DNA from: Desulfuromusa sp.
GTDB taxonomy: Bacteria > Desulfobacterota > Desulfuromonadia > Desulfuromonadales > Geopsychrobacteraceae
Length of the DNA: 17,574 nt
Direction: 5' to 3'
NCBI GenBank assembly: GCA_021157505.1
Contig: JAGGWI010000001.1
Span: 1-17,574 of the forward strand
Part shown: one piece after another, positions 14,692-17,574 of the stretch
How the letters are laid out: the number at the start of each line of letters is the position of its first letter
How positions within the stretch are numbered: position 1 is the first letter of the stretch
Translations under genes and position numbers: made by a program
Notes under the pieces: model-generated
Told to the model about the DNA's origin: nothing
The model's database searches: none
What the model saw: the letters and a program-made list of their open reading frames with translations, nothing else

Positions 14692-14743
14692 GAATTTCTT
14701 TGGTCTTCCTGCGCTTTTTCTTATCTGTGAGGTCGTTATCGAA

Positions 14744-14771
14744 TTGACAGTTGAAAGATCAACGCTAAGCT
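14744..14771 (+). promoter_or_regulatory. Candidate promoter for the NfeD-slipin pair
   Basis: A perfect TTGACA (14744-14749) is 16 bp upstream of TAAGCT (14766-14771). The -35 is strong but the -10 weak. The predicted start would coincide with the NfeD ATG at 14778, implying a leaderless or very short-leader mRNA, so this could be fortuitous. Confidence 0.3.
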
Positions 14772-14777
14772 AAAGGT

Positions 14778-16106
14778 ATGCATAAAACTTTACTCCTTAC
14801 AATTCTGAGCCTGCTTTTATTTATTGGATCACAAGCCATATCGGGTCCTCCTGCAGAAACAACCATCCGCTATCTGGATATTTCCTCATCCATCAATCCG
14901 GTGACTGCATCATTTATAGCCGAACAGATTGGTACTGCCAACCAGAACGCTGAACGGGCGATCCTGATCCAACTCGACACCCCGGGCGGGCTGGACACAG
15001 CTATGCGCGACATCATCCAAGCTGAATTAAACTCGGCAATTCCAGTGATTGTTTATGTTGCTCCTCAGGGTGCGCGTGCCGCCTCAGCCGGAGCCCTGAT
15101 CACCCTGGCAGCAGACTTTGCCGTTATGGCTCCGGGGACCAATATCGGTGCGGCCCACCCGGTTGCAATCGGAGCAGGCAATCAGCCCGATAGCACCATG
15201 ATGGAGAAAGTTGAAAATGATGCTGCGGCCTATGCCCGAAGTCTGGCACAAAAACGTGGGCGCAATCAGGATTGGGCGGAGCAGGCAGTTCGAGAAAGCG
15301 TCTCCATCTCTGCGCAAGAAGCATTGGACCTATCGGTCATTGATCTGATTGCCGACAATAGCGAAAATTTACTGCAACAATTGGATGGCTATAAATATAT
15401 CCGTGACGGTGAAGCCCAAATCTTTTATGGCACCGACGCAATCCTCGTGCCGATTGAAATGAACTGGCGGCAAAAGGTTCTCAATGCCCTCAGCAATCCA
15501 AATATCGCCTATCTGTTGATGATGCTTGGTATCGTCGGCATCTTTTTTGAAATTTCCCAGCCGGGAGTTGTTTTCCCGGGAGCTATCGGCGCTATCGCCA
15601 TTCTGCTGGCACTGTTTGCTTTTTCATCTCTGCCGGTCAATTACGTTGGCGTTCTGCTGATTATCCTAGCCGTTGTTCTATTTATCCTTGAAGTGAAGGT
15701 TGTTTCTTACGGAATGCTCTCGGTTGGTGGAATTATTGCCATGGCGTTCGGCTCGTTGATGCTGATCGACAGCAGTGAACCCTACTTACAAATTTCCCGG
15801 GCGGTGATCGCTGCAACGGTGACGGTCAGTGCCGGTTTTTTCCTCCTCGCCACCGGGATGGTCATCCGCACGCAGCGCCGTCCTATCACATCAGGAACAG
15901 AAGGAATGGTTGGGGAAACCGGGGAAGCGATTGACGCAATCAATGGCAAAGGGATGGTTTTTGTCCACGGCGAATATTGGCAGGCTTGTTCCGACCAGCC
16001 GATACCGGCAGGAGGAGCTATCGAAATTGTTCGGGTTTTAGACGGACTCAAACTGGAAGTCAAAGAAATTAACTTGGCGGAAACAATTAAGCCAGAGGAG
16101 GATTAA
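14778..16106 (+). CDS. NfeD-family membrane-bound ClpP-class serine protease
   Basis: A 442-residue long-form NfeD protein (1510-N type). A signal peptide or anchor spans residues 1-22. The ClpP-like serine protease domain (about 28-225) has LIQLDTPGGLDTAMRDII, the catalytic Ser103 in GARAASAGALI and Lys144 in MMEKVENDAA. The 41-residue Ser-Lys spacing equals that which I recall for the P. horikoshii 1510-N Ser-Lys dyad (S97/K138). Four to five transmembrane segments follow (about 243-262, 266-284, 288-306, 311-330, 341-362), then a C-terminal OB-fold NfeD domain (about 370-435) with GMVGETGEA and GMVFVHGEYWQA. Only AAAGG, one base before the ATG, could serve as ribosome binding site, so the start is not well supported. 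The slipin gene begins 2 bp after the stop, the usual partner, whose C-terminus is the known protease substrate in archaea. Confidence 0.95.
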   Translation: MHKTLLLTILSLLLFIGSQAISGPPAETTIRYLDISSSINPVTASFIAEQIGTANQNAERAILIQLDTPGGLDTAMRDIIQAELNSAIPVIVYVAPQGARAASAGALITLAADFAVMAPGTNIGAAHPVAIGAGNQPDSTMMEKVENDAAAYARSLAQKRGRNQDWAEQAVRESVSISAQEALDLSVIDLIADNSENLLQQLDGYKYIRDGEAQIFYGTDAILVPIEMNWRQKVLNALSNPNIAYLLMMLGIVGIFFEISQPGVVFPGAIGAIAILLALFAFSSLPVNYVGVLLIILAVVLFILEVKVVSYGMLSVGGIIAMAFGSLMLIDSSEPYLQISRAVIAATVTVSAGFFLLATGMVIRTQRRPITSGTEGMVGETGEAIDAINGKGMVFVHGEYWQACSDQPIPAGGAIEIVRVLDGLKLEVKEINLAETIKPEED

Positions 16107-16108
16107 TT

Positions 16109-16888
16109 ATGTTTGGATTAGGATTTGGTTTTTTCTGGATAATCGCGCTGGCCTTTGTGGTGATGATTATCGCGTCTGCCATCCGGATTTTGCTTGAATA
16201 TGAGCGCGGAGTGGTATTTCGCCTCGGGCGATTTTCGGGAGTTAAAGGGCCGGGTCTGAAGTTTATCATCCCGGTTATTGACAAGATGGTAAAAATCAAC
16301 ATGCGTACCATCGCGATGGATATCCCGCCACAGGACATTATCACCCACGACAATGTCTCTATTACAGTCAATGCGGTACTCTATTTTAGGGTCGTCCATC
16401 CAGATAAAGCGCTGATTGAAGTCGATAACTACCTCTATGCAACCAGTCAGTTAGCCCAGACTTCATTGCGTAGCGTATTGGGGCAAGTGGAACTGGATGA
16501 TCTGCTCGCCCAGCGAGACAAGATCAATCACAACCTGCAGGAAATTCTCGACCGCCAGACCGATCCCTGGGGAGTCAAAGTTTCAAATATTGAGGTCAAG
16601 CACGTTGACCTGCCAGCTGAGATGCGACGAGCCATGGCCAAGCAAGCAGAAGCGGAACGGGAACGGCGTGCTAAAATTATTCACGCAGAAGGTGAATATC
16701 AGGCCTCGGAAACCCTGGCAAAAGCTGCCCATCAGATTTCCGCTGAACCGGGAGCACTGCAACTGCGCTTCTTACAGACCATGACCGAAATTGCCGCAGA
16801 AAAAAATTCGACAATCCTTTTCCCGATGCCGATTGATTTGTTGAAACCGTTTTTAGTAGAGAGAAAAGGAGAAGATGGGTCTTCCTGA
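16109..16888 (+). CDS. Stomatin-like SPFH/band-7 membrane protein (slipin)
   Basis: A 259-residue prokaryotic stomatin. An N-terminal hydrophobic segment (about 7-29) anchors it in the membrane, followed by the band-7/SPFH domain: YERGVVFRLGRFSGVKGPGL, IIPVIDKMVKINMRT, DNVSITVNAVLYFRV and LRSVLGQVELDDLL. A charged coiled coil (about 165-205, AKQAEAERERRAKIIHAEGE) leads to a C-terminus with TILFPMPIDLL, a hydrophobic stretch comparable to the region cleaved by the NfeD protease in archaeal homologues. GAGGAGG at the very end of the NfeD gene serves as ribosome binding site. The pair probably assembles membrane microdomains and controls their turnover. Confidence 0.96.
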   Translation: MFGLGFGFFWIIALAFVVMIIASAIRILLEYERGVVFRLGRFSGVKGPGLKFIIPVIDKMVKINMRTIAMDIPPQDIITHDNVSITVNAVLYFRVVHPDKALIEVDNYLYATSQLAQTSLRSVLGQVELDDLLAQRDKINHNLQEILDRQTDPWGVKVSNIEVKHVDLPAEMRRAMAKQAEAERERRAKIIHAEGEYQASETLAKAAHQISAEPGALQLRFLQTMTEIAAEKNSTILFPMPIDLLKPFLVERKGEDGSS

Positions 16889-16898
16889 GCGGATAAGT

Positions 16899-16940
16899 AG
16901 CCAGGGATCGCCAAGATTTTCACAGTGGCGACCCCTGGCT
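16899..16940. terminator. Hairpin between convergent slipin and BMP genes
   Basis: A 15-bp stem with one mismatch (16899-16913 with 16926-16940, AGCCAGGG ends) encloses a 12-nt loop. It lies 10 bp after the slipin stop and 53 bp after the end of the opposing BMP gene. Neither side has a real T tract (plus strand TTGCTTC), so it may be a weak or factor-assisted terminator or a 3' mRNA end stabiliser. Confidence 0.5.
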
Positions 16941-16993
16941 TTGCTTCTGCCTCGAACTTAATAGAACCAATTTTCATCGATTCTGAATCTGTT

Positions 16994-17574
16994 CTACTTC
17001 GGAATTGCCCCCTGAACCCCTTCTATAAAATAGTTCATGCTCAACAGTTCTTTATCCGTAAAAGTTTTCCCGGCAGCCAAAATAATTTTTCCGTGCTGAT
17101 CTTTGATAGGCCCGGTGAAGACCCGCAATTTATGCTCCATGAGAGCTTGTTTTCTCTCAGCAACCAGAGTTTGTGTTTTCTGTGGCACTTTATTGCTAAT
17201 AGGAGCCAATTTAACGATGCCTGTTTCCATCCCCCACCAGATCTCTTCAGCTTTCCAGGTACCATTATGGACTGCTGTCGCGAAATATTTATATAAAGGG
17301 CCCCAGTCCCAGATCGGAGCGGTCAGAAAAGCATTGGGAGCAAACTGACGCATATCGGAATCATTTCCGATGGCAAATTTCCCCCTTGCTTCAGCCGCCT
17401 GCAATGTCGCCGGGGTATCCTGATGCATCGAAAGAACATCCGCACCAACATCCAGCAGTGAATCAGCAGCCTCTCTTTCCAGGCCTGGATCAAACCATGT
17501 CTGTGTCCAGACAACTTTCACGCTTGCCTCGGGATTAACTTCGCGGACACCCAGAGTGAAAGCATTGATTCCGC
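16994..17574 (-). CDS. BMP-family ABC transporter substrate-binding protein, 5'-truncated
   Basis: This is the C-terminal part of a BMP/PnrA-like periplasmic binding protein. These typically capture nucleosides or related compounds for an ABC importer. The frame stays open to the window edge, where GINAFTLGVREVNPEA lies upstream of KVVWTQTWFDPGLE, so the apparent internal ATG/GTG start at 17521 is not the real one and the signal peptide is outside the window. Other family segments are GADVLSMHQDTPATLQAAE, AIGNDSDMRQFAPN, TAPIWDWGPLYKYF, the tryptophan-rich EEIWWGMETGIVKLAPI and the C-terminal GVQGAIPK. The permease and ATPase genes are not visible and would be expected beyond the right edge. 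The ligand cannot be predicted. Confidence 0.92.
   Translation of the reverse strand, partial: GINAFTLGVREVNPEASVKVVWTQTWFDPGLEREAADSLLDVGADVLSMHQDTPATLQAAEARGKFAIGNDSDMRQFAPNAFLTAPIWDWGPLYKYFATAVHNGTWKAEEIWWGMETGIVKLAPISNKVPQKTQTLVAERKQALMEHKLRVFTGPIKDQHGKIILAAGKTFTDKELLSMNYFIEGVQGAIPK

Noticed and set aside
14757..14773. 17-bp similarity between 1835-1851 (upstream of the zinc-protein gene) and 14757-14773 (upstream of NfeD): GATCrACGCTAArCTAA
   Set aside because: Fifteen of seventeen positions match and both precede start codons, but pairs this similar are expected by chance in a window of this size. The distance to the ATG differs, and no common -35 spacing exists.
1..17574. CRISPR arrays, insertion sequences, prophage or toxin-antitoxin modules
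   Set aside because: No spaced direct repeats, transposase or integrase motifs, phage genes or paired small toxin/antitoxin frames were seen on either strand.

Overview
The window looks like a chromosomal housekeeping segment from an anaerobic or microaerophilic deltaproteobacterium, most likely of the Desulfuromonadales type. This is inferred from the gene set and order (a yqeY-cvpA-mutS2-dnaG-rpoD cluster, a flavodiiron protein, NfeD plus slipin, a BMP-type transporter protein) and from protein flavour. No database search was possible. I see no phage, IS element, CRISPR array or defence island.

Layout. Positions 1-1020 (+) hold the 3' part of a flavodiiron protein gene. It converges through a bidirectional terminator on a small alpha/beta hydrolase (1169-1672, -). 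A plus-strand pair follows: a 67-residue protein with eight regularly spaced Cys/His ligands (1867-2070) and a YciH/SUI1-type protein with an N-terminal Cys cluster (2091-2450). The latter overlaps tail-to-tail by 4 bp with a minus-strand unit made of a LOG-family nucleotide hydrolase (3572-4597) followed by an ATP-grasp-like protein (2447-3562). Upstream of that unit lie the RNase P RNA gene with its terminator, a coiled-coil/zinc-ribbon protein and a Nif3-like metal protein, all on the minus strand, and then a CAU-anticodon tRNA.

From 7544 to 14532 (-) runs a macromolecular-synthesis-type cluster transcribed yqeY, cvpA, mutS2, dnaG, rpoD, with overlaps or short gaps between most genes. The rpsU gene found at the head of the classical rpsU-dnaG-rpoD operon is absent here; the leading gene is yqeY. 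A divergent plus-strand pair (14778-16888) encodes an NfeD/ClpP-class membrane protease and a stomatin-like SPFH protein. The window ends in the 3' part of a BMP-family ABC transporter binding protein (-).

How the genes relate. The central cluster links replication priming (DnaG), transcription initiation (RpoD) and a MutS2 ATPase. The RNase P RNA and tRNA genes add RNA processing and translation. The least ordinary items are the two-zinc mini-protein paired with YciH, the LOG/ATP-grasp pair, a MutS2 whose Smr signature is eroded, a long imperfect palindrome between rpoD and the tRNA, and hairpin-plus-T-tract structures placed directly before protein starts. None of these amounts to a clearly new defence or metabolic system on sequence alone.
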